Positions 1 through 7,446 of a stretch of DNA of 37,917 nt are shown in pieces. The notes under the pieces are model-generated. The model was not told the origin of the DNA and did no database searches. It saw nothing but the letters and a program-made list of their open reading frames with translations. The first letter of the stretch is position 1. Each line of letters begins with the position of its first letter. The translations under genes were made by a program, and so were the position numbers. Source of the DNA: JBBAFM01 sp041655415 (GTDB lineage: Bacteria; Bacillota; Clostridia; Peptostreptococcales; JAAYPU01); NCBI GenBank assembly GCA_964429195.1, contig CAYSBC010000012.1, positions 1 to 37,917 on the forward strand, in the 5' to 3' direction.

Positions 1-507
1 GATGCGGATGAAGTAAGAAAAGATGAAGTCATCGATTTCAATCCAAACAGATCCAACCTCATATCTGGTTTTAGAAACCTTATACTTGCTATATTTGCAC
101 CTTATGCACCTCTAAACGGGCCACTTTGGGCAGGCGGAACCATAGCTAATGCGGAAAGATACAAGCATGGTCGGGATCAAATGGATTCTATCTTTAGCGG
201 ATTAGTATCCTTTACCGGTGCTATGGCTATAGCAGGCTTCATTACCCCAATCGTTACGACGCTGCAACCGGTACTTCCTTTAGCCTTAGCCCTTACCATG
301 ATTGTTCAAGGCTTTGCTTGTGGCTATATCGGCATGGAAATGGTCTATACGAAAGAAGAACGTGGTATTGCAATTGTTATGGGTGTTGTTCTTGCTGTAA
401 GAAGTGCAGCCATGGGATTAGCAGTAGGTATCATATTACACTTATTAATCGGTGTTAACGAAGGGGCTAAGAAAAAAGCTGAAGAGCTTGCGCTTGGCGG
501 AGAATAA
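1..507 (+). CDS. Multi-pass membrane transporter, 3' end only (upstream tandem copy)
   Basis: The frame is open from base 1 to the TAA at 505-507, so the gene starts before the window. About 168 residues remain. They match the C-terminal part of the next gene (822-2174) almost residue for residue: shared blocks include VRKDE, IDFNPNRSNLISGFRN, APYAPLNGPLWAGGT and CGYIGMEMVYTKEERG. By eye the two copies are about 90% identical in DNA, with mostly third-position changes. Several hydrophobic stretches indicate membrane segments in this part. The family is not certain. Its layout (long polytopic protein with a conserved polar loop before the last helices) resembles SLC23/SulP-type (UraA-fold) permeases, which is inference. 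A strong intrinsic terminator follows at 569. No substrate can be assigned. Confidence 0.8.
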   Translation, partial: DADEVRKDEVIDFNPNRSNLISGFRNLILAIFAPYAPLNGPLWAGGTIANAERYKHGRDQMDSIFSGLVSFTGAMAIAGFITPIVTTLQPVLPLALALTMIVQGFACGYIGMEMVYTKEERGIAIVMGVVLAVRSAAMGLAVGIILHLLIGVNEGAKKKAEELALGGE

Positions 508-568
508 TTTTGGAATTATTTTTAAAATGTATTTAAGATAATAAATAGAACATGAAGGTGTTAATTTG

Positions 569-619
569 AAGTACACCCCAATGTTAGACAAAACGCTAAC
601 ATTTGGAGGTGTACTTTTT
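569..619 (+). terminator. Rho-independent terminator after first transporter copy
   Basis: The arms AAGTACACCCCAATGTTAG and CTAACATTTGGAGGTGTACTT pair over about 19 bp with two single-base bulges around an 8-base loop, followed directly by a T run. It lies about 60 bases past the stop, so the two transporter copies are probably transcribed separately. Confidence 0.85.
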
Positions 620-705
620 GTATTAAAAGGAGCTTAGTCAATCTGAATTTTTAAGGTATACCCGTATTATAGTTTTTTAAAATTTGGTATATTAATGAAA
701 ATAAA

Positions 706-721
706 GGGCATTATTATTGTA
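706..721 (+). promoter_or_regulatory. Candidate sigma-54 (-24/-12) promoter before second transporter
   Basis: GGGCAT, five bases, then TTGTA matches the TGGCAC-N5-TTGCA layout at the -24 GGCA and the -12 TTG, with the key GG and the -12 element at the correct distance. The -12 reads GT instead of GC, so the match is imperfect. It lies about 100 bases before the start codon at 822. The gene after the transporter encodes a sigma-54 activator with an intact GAFTGA motif, which raises plausibility. A competing sigma-A reading is an extended -10 (TGG plus TATATT) at 685-693 without a good -35. The rest of 508-821 holds the terminator above and no gene. Confidence 0.3.
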
Positions 722-821
722 TTAAGCTGAAATGTTATACAGTCAGCAAAAAAATTGCTAATTTATTTAAGAATACCTCGATTAAATGGGGTTTGAAATT
801 ATAACTATAGGAGGAATAATT

Positions 822-2174
822 ATGGTAAAACGTGAGCATGGAACAGAACATCCATATATTAAATTGGGAATCTTTAAGTTAAGAATTCCTTTTGTTCACT
901 TGAGATTAGAATGGCCTGAAGCCATACAAGGCGTTATCCTTGTAGCGGTAGCTTTGGGCGCAATCTCAGCATTACAAACAACCTTAGGTGTACCATTTGA
1001 CTTGGCGACTATCATGGTAGTTCTTAACGGAGTGATGTATCTTCTTCACCCTTGTCTTGGTGATCCAACATTCCCTGGATGGATTACACCGGCTATACCG
1101 ATTGTATTAGCCTGGGCGGCTAATTATCCGGAGGGTACCAGTAGAATTCATGCAATTATAGCTTTACAATTATTAATGGCAGCCTTATTTATTTTTATGG
1201 GGATTACAGGTTTAGCTGATAAGATTGTATCTTTCGTACCCCTATCCATGAGAGCGGGAATCATATTAGGTGCTGGTATTGCAGCCATCATAAGCCGTAT
1301 GACTCCGGGCGGAGTATTCGATGCACAACCTATAACCATGTCGGTAGGTGTTTTGGTTTGCTATCTGGTTATGTTCTCTTACAGGTTTCTTTCTAAAAAA
1401 GACACGAATGGATTTGTAAAATTCCTATCCAAATATGGAATGTTACCGGGGCTTATAGTAGCCGGTGTTGTTGGTATCGCACTTGGTGAGTTACCTATAC
1501 CAAAACCAACAATGGGTTTTACCCCAGTGTGGAGATTTCCAGAGCTTCTTAGAGGGTACACAGTATTTGGCCATGGATTCCCGCCTCTTAGTGTTTTTAT
1601 CCAAGCATTGCCGGTTATGGTTGCTGCTTATATCATCGCCTTTGGTGACTTTGTATTGACAGAAGTAGTAACCCATGATGCAGATGAAGTAAGAAAAGAT
1701 GAAATCATCGATTTCAATCCAAACAGATCTAACCTCATATCAGGCTTCAGAAACCTTGTACTTGCTTTATTTGCACCTTATGCTCCCTTAAATGGACCAC
1801 TTTGGGCAGGCGGAACCATAGCCAATGCGGAAAGATACAAACATGGCCGAGAACAAATGGACTCCATTTTTAGTGGGTTATGGTCCTTTACAGGTGCCAT
1901 GGCTGTAGCAGGTTTTATTACGCCAATTGTTACGACGTTGCAACCGGTGCTTCCTTTAGCCTTAGCCCTTACCATGATTGTTCAAGGCTTTGCTTGTGGC
2001 TATATTGGAATGGAAATGGTCTATACGAAAGAAGAACGTGGTGTTGCAATCGTAATGGGTGTTATCCTAGCTGTGAGAAGTGCTGCTATGGGCTTAGCTG
2101 TAGGTATTATATTACACTTATTAATTGGTGTTAATGAAGAAGCTAAGAGAAAAGAAGAAGAAAGGCTCAAATAA
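822..2174 (+). CDS. Multi-pass membrane transporter (second tandem copy, full length)
   Basis: This is a 450-residue integral membrane protein with roughly a dozen hydrophobic segments. The start is the ATG at 822 because GGAGG at 810-814 lies 7 bases upstream; an in-frame ATG at 786 has no ribosome site. The N-terminus is cytoplasmic-looking (MVKREHGTEHPYIKLG), followed by an amphipathic stretch and helices starting near residue 30. Conserved polar patches sit between helices: GDPTFPGWITPAIP near residue 80, FGDFVLTEVVTHDADEVRKD near 280-300, and NGPLWAGGTIANAERYKHG near 330-350. Such breaks inside helices recall UraA/SulP-fold permeases (SLC23/SLC26), but I do not recognise the exact family and cannot give a substrate. 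The upstream copy is nearly identical over its visible C-terminus. The adjacent sigma-54 activator at 2371 is a plausible regulator. Confidence 0.8.
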   Translation: MVKREHGTEHPYIKLGIFKLRIPFVHLRLEWPEAIQGVILVAVALGAISALQTTLGVPFDLATIMVVLNGVMYLLHPCLGDPTFPGWITPAIPIVLAWAANYPEGTSRIHAIIALQLLMAALFIFMGITGLADKIVSFVPLSMRAGIILGAGIAAIISRMTPGGVFDAQPITMSVGVLVCYLVMFSYRFLSKKDTNGFVKFLSKYGMLPGLIVAGVVGIALGELPIPKPTMGFTPVWRFPELLRGYTVFGHGFPPLSVFIQALPVMVAAYIIAFGDFVLTEVVTHDADEVRKDEIIDFNPNRSNLISGFRNLVLALFAPYAPLNGPLWAGGTIANAERYKHGREQMDSIFSGLWSFTGAMAVAGFITPIVTTLQPVLPLALALTMIVQGFACGYIGMEMVYTKEERGVAIVMGVILAVRSAAMGLAVGIILHLLIGVNEEAKRKEEERLK

Positions 2175-2204
2175 ACAAATTGGGTTATAAAAAAATATTT
2201 AGTC

Positions 2205-2244
2205 GAAAGGTGTTTGAGATAACAATCTCTAAACATCTTTTTTT
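2205..2244 (+). terminator. Rho-independent terminator after second transporter
   Basis: AAAGGTGTTTGAGA pairs with TCTCTAAACATCTTT (two G-U pairs) around a short loop, followed by seven T. It separates the transporter from the sigma-54 regulator gene. Confidence 0.85.
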
Positions 2245-2302
2245 AATTGCTAAAAAGAATAGATACAAAAACTGTAGACTTTACCTTACAAATTTATAGT
2301 GG

Positions 2303-2316
2303 TATAATGTTATAAT
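2303..2316 (+). promoter_or_regulatory. Tandem TATAAT hexamers (likely -10 region) before regulator
   Basis: TATAAT occurs at 2303-2308 and again at 2311-2316, about 60 bases before the start at 2371 and after the preceding terminator. No good -35 stands at 16-18 bases from either, so which one is used is open. Confidence 0.4.
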
Positions 2317-2370
2317 GAAATACCAGATATATTAACTGAAGTTAATATTTAAATAATGAGAGGTAAATAT

Positions 2371-4377
2371 ATGAATTATTTTAAGGATATTCAATCCAAT
2401 ATTGTTAGTAGTGGTATTACGATTGGTGAGGCCATAAGAAGATTTAAAGAAGAGAAAACCCATGTGTTAGGTGTGGAAGAAAAAGAACAAATCATTGGGG
2501 AACTTGATTTAATAGATTTTATAGATATATTGAAAGAAGATTATAGCAAACCTATCAGCCCTTATATTCATAAGATTTCCCATAATGGTATGAGAGAGAA
2601 TGAAATTTTGGGTTTAATTGAATACTTTAAAGGTGTAACTGCTAATGTGAATGAAATTGTTGAAAGTGTACCAAGCGGGATAATCGTTATTGATAATGAT
2701 GGAGAGATTGTCACTATTAATAGATCCGCAGAAAAAATACTTAATATCAAAAGGGAAGAGTATCTTCATAAAAACATAAATGATTTCAATGAGGATGAAG
2801 CCCTTTCCAAAATTATTGAGAATAGGGAAGATGTATGCAATATAAAGCATAATATTCAAGGAACAATTATAAAGTTAAGTCGCGCAGAACTAAGGAGAGA
2901 AGGCAGAAGAATAGGAACGGTTACTGTTTTTGAAGACATATCCGGTTTGGAAAAGCTAGCTAGGGAATTAGAAATGACAAAGGATACACTGGAGAATATT
3001 GAATCTATTATTGAATCATCTTATGATGGAATCATGATTACAGATGGTGAGGGCAGGGTACAAATGGTCAATTCATCTTGGGAGCAAATGTGTGCAATGA
3101 CACGGGACGAAGTGGTAGGCAAACGGGCAGGGGAAATGGTTGAAAAAGGTTATTGGAATAAATCATCCGTTGAGAAAGCTTTGGAAACCGGCAAGACCTC
3201 TACTGTTATGTTGGAAATGACCTATGGAAGAAATACAGGACAAAAGATACTTGGTACTGCAACCCCGCAATTTGACGAAAATGGTAAAATGAAGAGGATT
3301 ATAGCCAACATCAGAAATATAACTGAGCTTGATAATTTGAAATCCCAATTATTGCAGACAAAAGAGCTCACGAAAAAGTATTCAAGCGAAATTATGGAAA
3401 TGAGAAGGCAACAACAAAAGTTTACTGACATTGTAGCTGTAAGTAGTGAAATGCAGCGAACGATGGAAATTGCATCAAGAGCGGCGGATGTTGATGCTAC
3501 GATTTTGATTACCGGTGAATCTGGTGTAGGAAAAGAAATAATAGCAAGGTTTTTACATGTGAATAGTAGCAGAAAAGACAATGCCTATATAAAGATTAAT
3601 TGTGCTGCTATACCGATTAATCTTCTTGAATCGGAGTTGTTCGGCTATATGCCCGGAGCCTTCACAGGTGCGAGCAAAAATGGTAAGATAGGTCTTTTTG
3701 AATTGGCCCATGAAGGGACTTTGCTTTTAGATGAAATCGGAGAACTTCCCTTAGAATTGCAGGTTAAACTTCTTAGAACTCTTCAAAACAAAGAGATAAC
3801 CAGAATAGGCGGCGGCAAAAGCATACAAGTTGATACAAGAATCATTGCTTCAACAAACCGAGACTTAAAAAAGATGATTGAACAAGGGAAGTTTAGAGAA
3901 GATCTCTATTATAGATTAAACATCATCAATATTCACATACCACCATTAAGACAAAGAAAGGCAGATATTTCACCCCTCATACTTTATTTTTTAGAAAAAT
4001 ACAATACAAAATATGCAAGAAGAAAGATAATGAACATTCAAACGGTTGAAAGTCTTACAGAGTATGATTGGCCTGGAAATATTCGCGAGCTTGAAAATCT
4101 CATTGAAAGGCTTGTTGTCTTAACCGAGGAAAACGAAATTCAAATTAAACATTTGCCGGAAAACCATAAAACAGCGGTTAGGGAAATGCATTCAAATATT
4201 CAGGTCAATGGCATTATGCCGTTAAAGAAGGCAGTGGCTGAGGTGGAGAGGCAACTCATATTAAAAGCGAAGAAAAAATACGGAAGCACAAGAAGAATGG
4301 CCAAAGTTTTAGAAGTGGACCAATCGACCATTGTAAGAAAAAGCATGTCATTGAATTTAAATAAAGAGGTACAATAA
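2371..4377 (+). CDS. Sigma-54-dependent transcriptional activator (PAS-PAS-AAA+-HTH)
   Basis: This is an enhancer-binding protein of 668 residues. The start is ATG 2371, with GAGAGG at 2358-2363; the ATG at 2356 precedes that site. Parts in order: an N-terminal segment (1-70) resembling half of a CBS pair (HVLGV...IIGELDLIDFID), PAS 1 (about 100-195; SGIIVIDNDGEIVTIN), PAS 2 (about 215-325; YDGIMITDGEGRVQMVN), a coiled linker, the AAA+ ATPase with Walker A GESGVGKE (382-389), the sigma-54 contact loop GAFTGA (429-434), Walker B LLLDEIGE and an arginine-finger region, then a C-terminal helix-turn-helix (GSTRRMAKVLEVDQSTIVRK). The intact GAFTGA means it should work with sigma-54. The PAS domains suggest a small-ligand or redox signal. 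Target genes are unknown; the neighbouring transporter and the ECF operon (7 bases downstream) are candidates. Cytoplasmic. Confidence 0.93.
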   Translation: MNYFKDIQSNIVSSGITIGEAIRRFKEEKTHVLGVEEKEQIIGELDLIDFIDILKEDYSKPISPYIHKISHNGMRENEILGLIEYFKGVTANVNEIVESVPSGIIVIDNDGEIVTINRSAEKILNIKREEYLHKNINDFNEDEALSKIIENREDVCNIKHNIQGTIIKLSRAELRREGRRIGTVTVFEDISGLEKLARELEMTKDTLENIESIIESSYDGIMITDGEGRVQMVNSSWEQMCAMTRDEVVGKRAGEMVEKGYWNKSSVEKALETGKTSTVMLEMTYGRNTGQKILGTATPQFDENGKMKRIIANIRNITELDNLKSQLLQTKELTKKYSSEIMEMRRQQQKFTDIVAVSSEMQRTMEIASRAADVDATILITGESGVGKEIIARFLHVNSSRKDNAYIKINCAAIPINLLESELFGYMPGAFTGASKNGKIGLFELAHEGTLLLDEIGELPLELQVKLLRTLQNKEITRIGGGKSIQVDTRIIASTNRDLKKMIEQGKFREDLYYRLNIINIHIPPLRQRKADISPLILYFLEKYNTKYARRKIMNIQTVESLTEYDWPGNIRELENLIERLVVLTEENEIQIKHLPENHKTAVREMHSNIQVNGIMPLKKAVAEVERQLILKAKKKYGSTRRMAKVLEVDQSTIVRKSMSLNLNKEVQ

Positions 4378-4384
4378 TAAAATA

Positions 4385-5215
4385 ATGGAAAATATAATTC
4401 GGATAGAAAATGTAACATTTAAATACGATCATGAAAATACGGATCGCTTTGTTTTAGAGAATATCAATATGAATATAGAAAAGGGAAGCTTTACAGCGAT
4501 TATTGGGCATAACGGTTCAGGAAAATCTACATTAGCTAAAAACTTAAACGCTCTTTTACTTCCTTCAGATGGAAAGATTTACGTTAAAGACTGGGATACA
4601 AAAGACGAAAAAAATTTATGGTATGTTAGGCAATCTGCAGGGATGGTTTTCCAAAATCCCGATAATCAATTAGTATCTGCTATCGTGGAAGATGATGTCG
4701 CTTTTGGTCCCGAAAACTTAGGACTGGAGCCTTCTGAAATTGAAAAAAGGGTGTATGAGGCTTTAAAATCTGTAGGTATGTTTGAGTATAAAAATAAAGC
4801 CCCACATTTATTATCTGGTGGGCAAAAACAAAGGATAGCCATAGCTGGAGTTATTGCTATGAAACCTGATTGCATTGTTTTTGATGAACCTACGGCAATG
4901 CTTGATCCTCATGGTAGAAAAGAAGTAATGAATATTATAAAAAAGCTAAATAAAGAAGAAAATATCACAATTATTCATATAACTCATTTTATGGAAGAGG
5001 CGGCAATGGCTGATAGGGTTATTGTCATCGATGAAGGCAAGGTTGTATTAGATGGGAAACCCCGGGACATCTTTTGGCAGGTTGAAAGATTAAAGGCTTT
5101 AGGCTTAGAAGTTCCTCTTGCCACTGAGTTAGCCTTTAGGCTAAGAAAAAAGGGATTAAAAATTCCTGAGGAAATAATTACTATTGAAGAGATGGTGGAC
5201 TATATATGTCAATAA
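4385..5215 (+). CDS. ecfA1: ECF transporter ATPase subunit EcfA1
   Basis: This is the first of two ABC ATPases that power an energy-coupling-factor vitamin/micronutrient importer at the inner face of the membrane. The 276 residues hold Walker A GHNGSGKST (41-49), the Q-loop in QNPDNQ (Q90), the signature LSGGQ (143-147), Walker B CIVFDEP (163-169), the D-loop MLDP and the switch histidine H201. QNPDNQ and the long C-terminal tail ending in a helical region are typical of EcfA proteins. The gene starts 7 bases after the sigma-54 activator and overlaps ecfA2 by 10 bases, so ecfA1-ecfA2-ecfT are translated as one unit. The AGAGGT ribosome site at 4365-4370 lies rather far (14 bases) from the start. 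Confidence 0.95.
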   Translation: MENIIRIENVTFKYDHENTDRFVLENINMNIEKGSFTAIIGHNGSGKSTLAKNLNALLLPSDGKIYVKDWDTKDEKNLWYVRQSAGMVFQNPDNQLVSAIVEDDVAFGPENLGLEPSEIEKRVYEALKSVGMFEYKNKAPHLLSGGQKQRIAIAGVIAMKPDCIVFDEPTAMLDPHGRKEVMNIIKKLNKEENITIIHITHFMEEAAMADRVIVIDEGKVVLDGKPRDIFWQVERLKALGLEVPLATELAFRLRKKGLKIPEEIITIEEMVDYICQ

Positions 5216-6072
5216 AAATTGAGGACCTTGTCTATATCTATAACGAATCCTTGCCTCATGAAACAAAGGCGCTCAATAATATCAATTTAGAAATAGAAAA
5301 TGGAGAATATGTTGCTATCATTGGGCATACCGGTTCAGGAAAATCTACATTAATACAACACCTCAACGGCTTGTTAAGTCCGAAATCCGGGAAAATATTT
5401 ATAAATGATATGAATATTACAGAAAAGGGTGTGAAGATGTCTCAAATAAGAGAACGGGTTGGATTGGTTTTTCAATATCCAGAGTACCAATTATTTGAGG
5501 AAACGGTAGCAAAGGATGTAGCTTTCGGACCGGCTAATATAGGTATAAAAGATAAAGAACTGGAAGATCGAGTCATCCATGCAATAGGTCGGGTTGGATT
5601 GGATTACCATGAGATAAAGGATAAATCACCTTTTGACTTAAGTGGTGGACAAAAGAGGAGAATAGCTATTGCCGGAGTGATTGCTATGAATCCGGAGGTT
5701 ATTATTCTGGATGAACCGACAGCAGGTCTTGACCCAAAAGGGCATAAAGAAATTATGGATATGATTCATAATATCCATGAGCATGAAAAGGTTACAATTA
5801 TTTTGGTGTCCCATAATATGGATGATGTGGTCCAATATGCTGATCGTGTTATTGTCCTTGAAAATGGTAAAGTTCTACTGAACGACAAACCTCAAGAGGT
5901 CTATAAAAACAAGGAGATACTTGAATCAGTAGGATTGGGAGTTCCTTCTGTTATGGAGCTCATGTTCAAAATTAAAGAAAAAGGTATAAAAGTCAATGAA
6001 AATGTGATATCCATAGATGAGGCGGAAATTGAAATTGAAAGGTTGATAAGGAGTAAGTTGAAAAATGATTAG
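5206..6072 (+). CDS. ecfA2: ECF transporter ATPase subunit EcfA2
   Basis: This is the second ABC ATPase of the ECF module, 288 residues, forming a heterodimer with EcfA1. Motifs: Walker A GHTGSGKST (40-48), Q-loop QYPEYQLFEETV (from 90; the QLFE form marks EcfA2), signature LSGGQ (145-149) followed by KRR, Walker B VIILDEP, D-loop GLDPKG and switch histidine in VSHNMDD. The start at 5206 lies inside the last codons of ecfA1 and the stop overlaps the ecfT start by 8 bases, which indicates coupled translation. This trio is often found beside ribosomal protein genes in Firmicutes; here it stands next to queT instead. Confidence 0.95.
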   Translation: MSIKIEDLVYIYNESLPHETKALNNINLEIENGEYVAIIGHTGSGKSTLIQHLNGLLSPKSGKIFINDMNITEKGVKMSQIRERVGLVFQYPEYQLFEETVAKDVAFGPANIGIKDKELEDRVIHAIGRVGLDYHEIKDKSPFDLSGGQKRRIAIAGVIAMNPEVIILDEPTAGLDPKGHKEIMDMIHNIHEHEKVTIILVSHNMDDVVQYADRVIVLENGKVLLNDKPQEVYKNKEILESVGLGVPSVMELMFKIKEKGIKVNENVISIDEAEIEIERLIRSKLKND

Positions 6073-6856
6073 AGACATCACTTTAGGGCAATACTATTCA
6101 ACAGATTCTTTCATACATAAACTGGACCCCAGAGTAAAAATAACAGCAACATTTATTTATATTTTGACCTTGTTTTTGATAGAACATTTCATTCAATATA
6201 TAAGTATTATTGGATTTTTAGCACTCGTCATCGTTGCTTCAAAGGTGCCTTTTAAGTTTATGGTGAGAGGCTTAAGACCACTCATTATTATTATAATGAT
6301 CACTATAGGAATCAATATATTTATGACAGATGGAGAAATTTTGTATAAAATAGGATTTATAAAGATTACAAAAGAAGGTCTTTATCAGGCCTTATTTATG
6401 GGAAGTAGGTTAATCCTGCTCATAATTGGGTCCTCTATACTGACTTTAACAACAAAGCCTGTTAATTTAACAGATGGCATTGAAAAGATGCTCAGTCCAC
6501 TAAAAATTGTTAAGGTTCCGGCCCATGAATTAGCAATGATGATGACTATAGCTTTGCGATTCATCCCTACCCTTCTGGAAGAAACCGATAAAATAATGAA
6601 AGCTCAAATGGCACGTGGAGCTGATTTTGAAAGTGGGAATTTAGTGAAGAGGGCCAAAAGTCTCATACCTTTGTTAGTGCCACTCTTTATTAGTGCATTC
6701 AGGAGGGCTGACGAGCTCGCCATGGCTATGGAATCAAGATGTTATCGAGGTGGTGAAAACCGCACAAGAATGCACGAAATTTCATATCACAGGAAGGATG
6801 CTTTAGGCATGATAATAGTCTTACTTTTTATGGTCATCACAATCATCCTGAAATAA
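6065..6856 (+). CDS. ecfT: ECF transporter transmembrane subunit EcfT
   Basis: This is the membrane scaffold of the ECF importer, coupling ATP hydrolysis by EcfA1/A2 to the substrate-binding S component. The 263-residue protein has hydrophobic segments near 25-45, 48-60, 70-88 and 112-130 and a C-terminal helix. The two coupling motifs are present: ARG at 183-185 (MARGADFESG) and SRCYRGG at 224-230, which dock into the ATPase grooves. It overlaps ecfA2 by 8 bases. It ends 79 bases before queT, a gap filled by a structured leader. Confidence 0.95.
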   Translation: MIRDITLGQYYSTDSFIHKLDPRVKITATFIYILTLFLIEHFIQYISIIGFLALVIVASKVPFKFMVRGLRPLIIIIMITIGINIFMTDGEILYKIGFIKITKEGLYQALFMGSRLILLIIGSSILTLTTKPVNLTDGIEKMLSPLKIVKVPAHELAMMMTIALRFIPTLLEETDKIMKAQMARGADFESGNLVKRAKSLIPLLVPLFISAFRRADELAMAMESRCYRGGENRTRMHEISYHRKDALGMIIVLLFMVITIILK

Positions 6857-6862
6857 ATAAAC

Positions 6863-6925
6863 AAGTCAGTTCGAAACCATCCTGACTTAGCATATTCAAA
6901 TATGCCCAAAAACAAAACTAAGGAG
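6863..6925 (+). promoter_or_regulatory. Structured leader of queT; possible queuosine-precursor (preQ1-like) switch
   Basis: Hairpin 1 pairs AAGTCAG (6863-6869) with CTGACTT (6882-6888) around a 12-base loop. Hairpin 2 pairs GCATAT (6890-6895) with ATATGC (6900-6905). CTTAG (6886-6890) can instead pair with CTAAG (6917-6921), which runs into the ribosome site AAGGAG (6920-6925); that pairing would disrupt hairpin 1 and hide the site. The queT gene family is a known preQ1-riboswitch target, and the 7-bp stem, 12-base loop and CATATT resemble preQ1-II, while the A-rich tail resembles preQ1-I. The loop-to-Shine-Dalgarno pseudoknot of either class was not found, so the class is undecided. Confidence 0.4.
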
Positions 6926-6935
6926 AATATTTTTA

Positions 6936-7400
6936 ATGAAGAATATCCGCTTTTTAATTCAGGCTTCAGTTATCGGAGCTATTTATGCCAGCCTTACACT
7001 TTTACTGATGCCTTATAGTTATGGTATCATGCAGGTTCGTGTAGCAGAAGCATTAACCGTTTTACCTTTTTTTACTTCAGCTGCTATCCCCGGTCTCTTC
7101 ATAGGGTGTCTTATAAGCAATATAATGGGGGGCTATGGCCTGCTCGATATAGTATTGGGTAGCATAGCAACACTTTTGGCGGCTATTATCACTTATAAGG
7201 TGAAGAAAAAAATATTAGCACCATTACCCCCAGTTCTTCTAAATGCACTTATTGTAGGTGGGTTTTTGTCCTATATACTGGGTACTAAGCTATTTGTCAC
7301 CATGGCGTGGGTGGGTTTAGGTCAATTCATTGCCTGCTATGGCCTAGGGTTTCCTTTATTGAGGGCTTTAGAAAAATACAAGGAGATATTATTTAAGTAA
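6936..7400 (+). CDS. queT: QueT family ECF S component (queuosine precursor uptake)
   Basis: This is a small membrane protein of 154 residues that binds the substrate for an ECF importer; family members are assigned to uptake of queuosine precursors (preQ0/preQ1) used for tRNA wobble modification. It has about five to six hydrophobic segments, and family-typical stretches are YGIMQVRVAEALTVLPFF (about residues 28-45), IPGLFIGCLISNI and LGSIATLLAA. The ribosome site AAGGAG lies 10 bases before the ATG. It sits directly behind ecfA1-A2-T, so the ECF module could be dedicated to it or shared. The structured leader at 6863-6925 probably controls its translation. Confidence 0.88.
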   Translation: MKNIRFLIQASVIGAIYASLTLLLMPYSYGIMQVRVAEALTVLPFFTSAAIPGLFIGCLISNIMGGYGLLDIVLGSIATLLAAIITYKVKKKILAPLPPVLLNALIVGGFLSYILGTKLFVTMAWVGLGQFIACYGLGFPLLRALEKYKEILFK

Positions 7401-7446
7401 GCTTCATGGATTATAAAAATTATAAATATCGTTGGAGGGTGGAACC

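Noticed and set aside
1880..2134. A cysteine-rich 84-codon frame inside the second transporter gene
   Set aside because: It is an out-of-frame shadow of strongly coding sequence, without its own ribosome site.
6863..6925. Firm annotation as a preQ1-I or preQ1-II riboswitch
   Set aside because: The conserved loop-to-tail pseudoknot that defines those classes could not be drawn; only listed as a possible preQ1-like switch.
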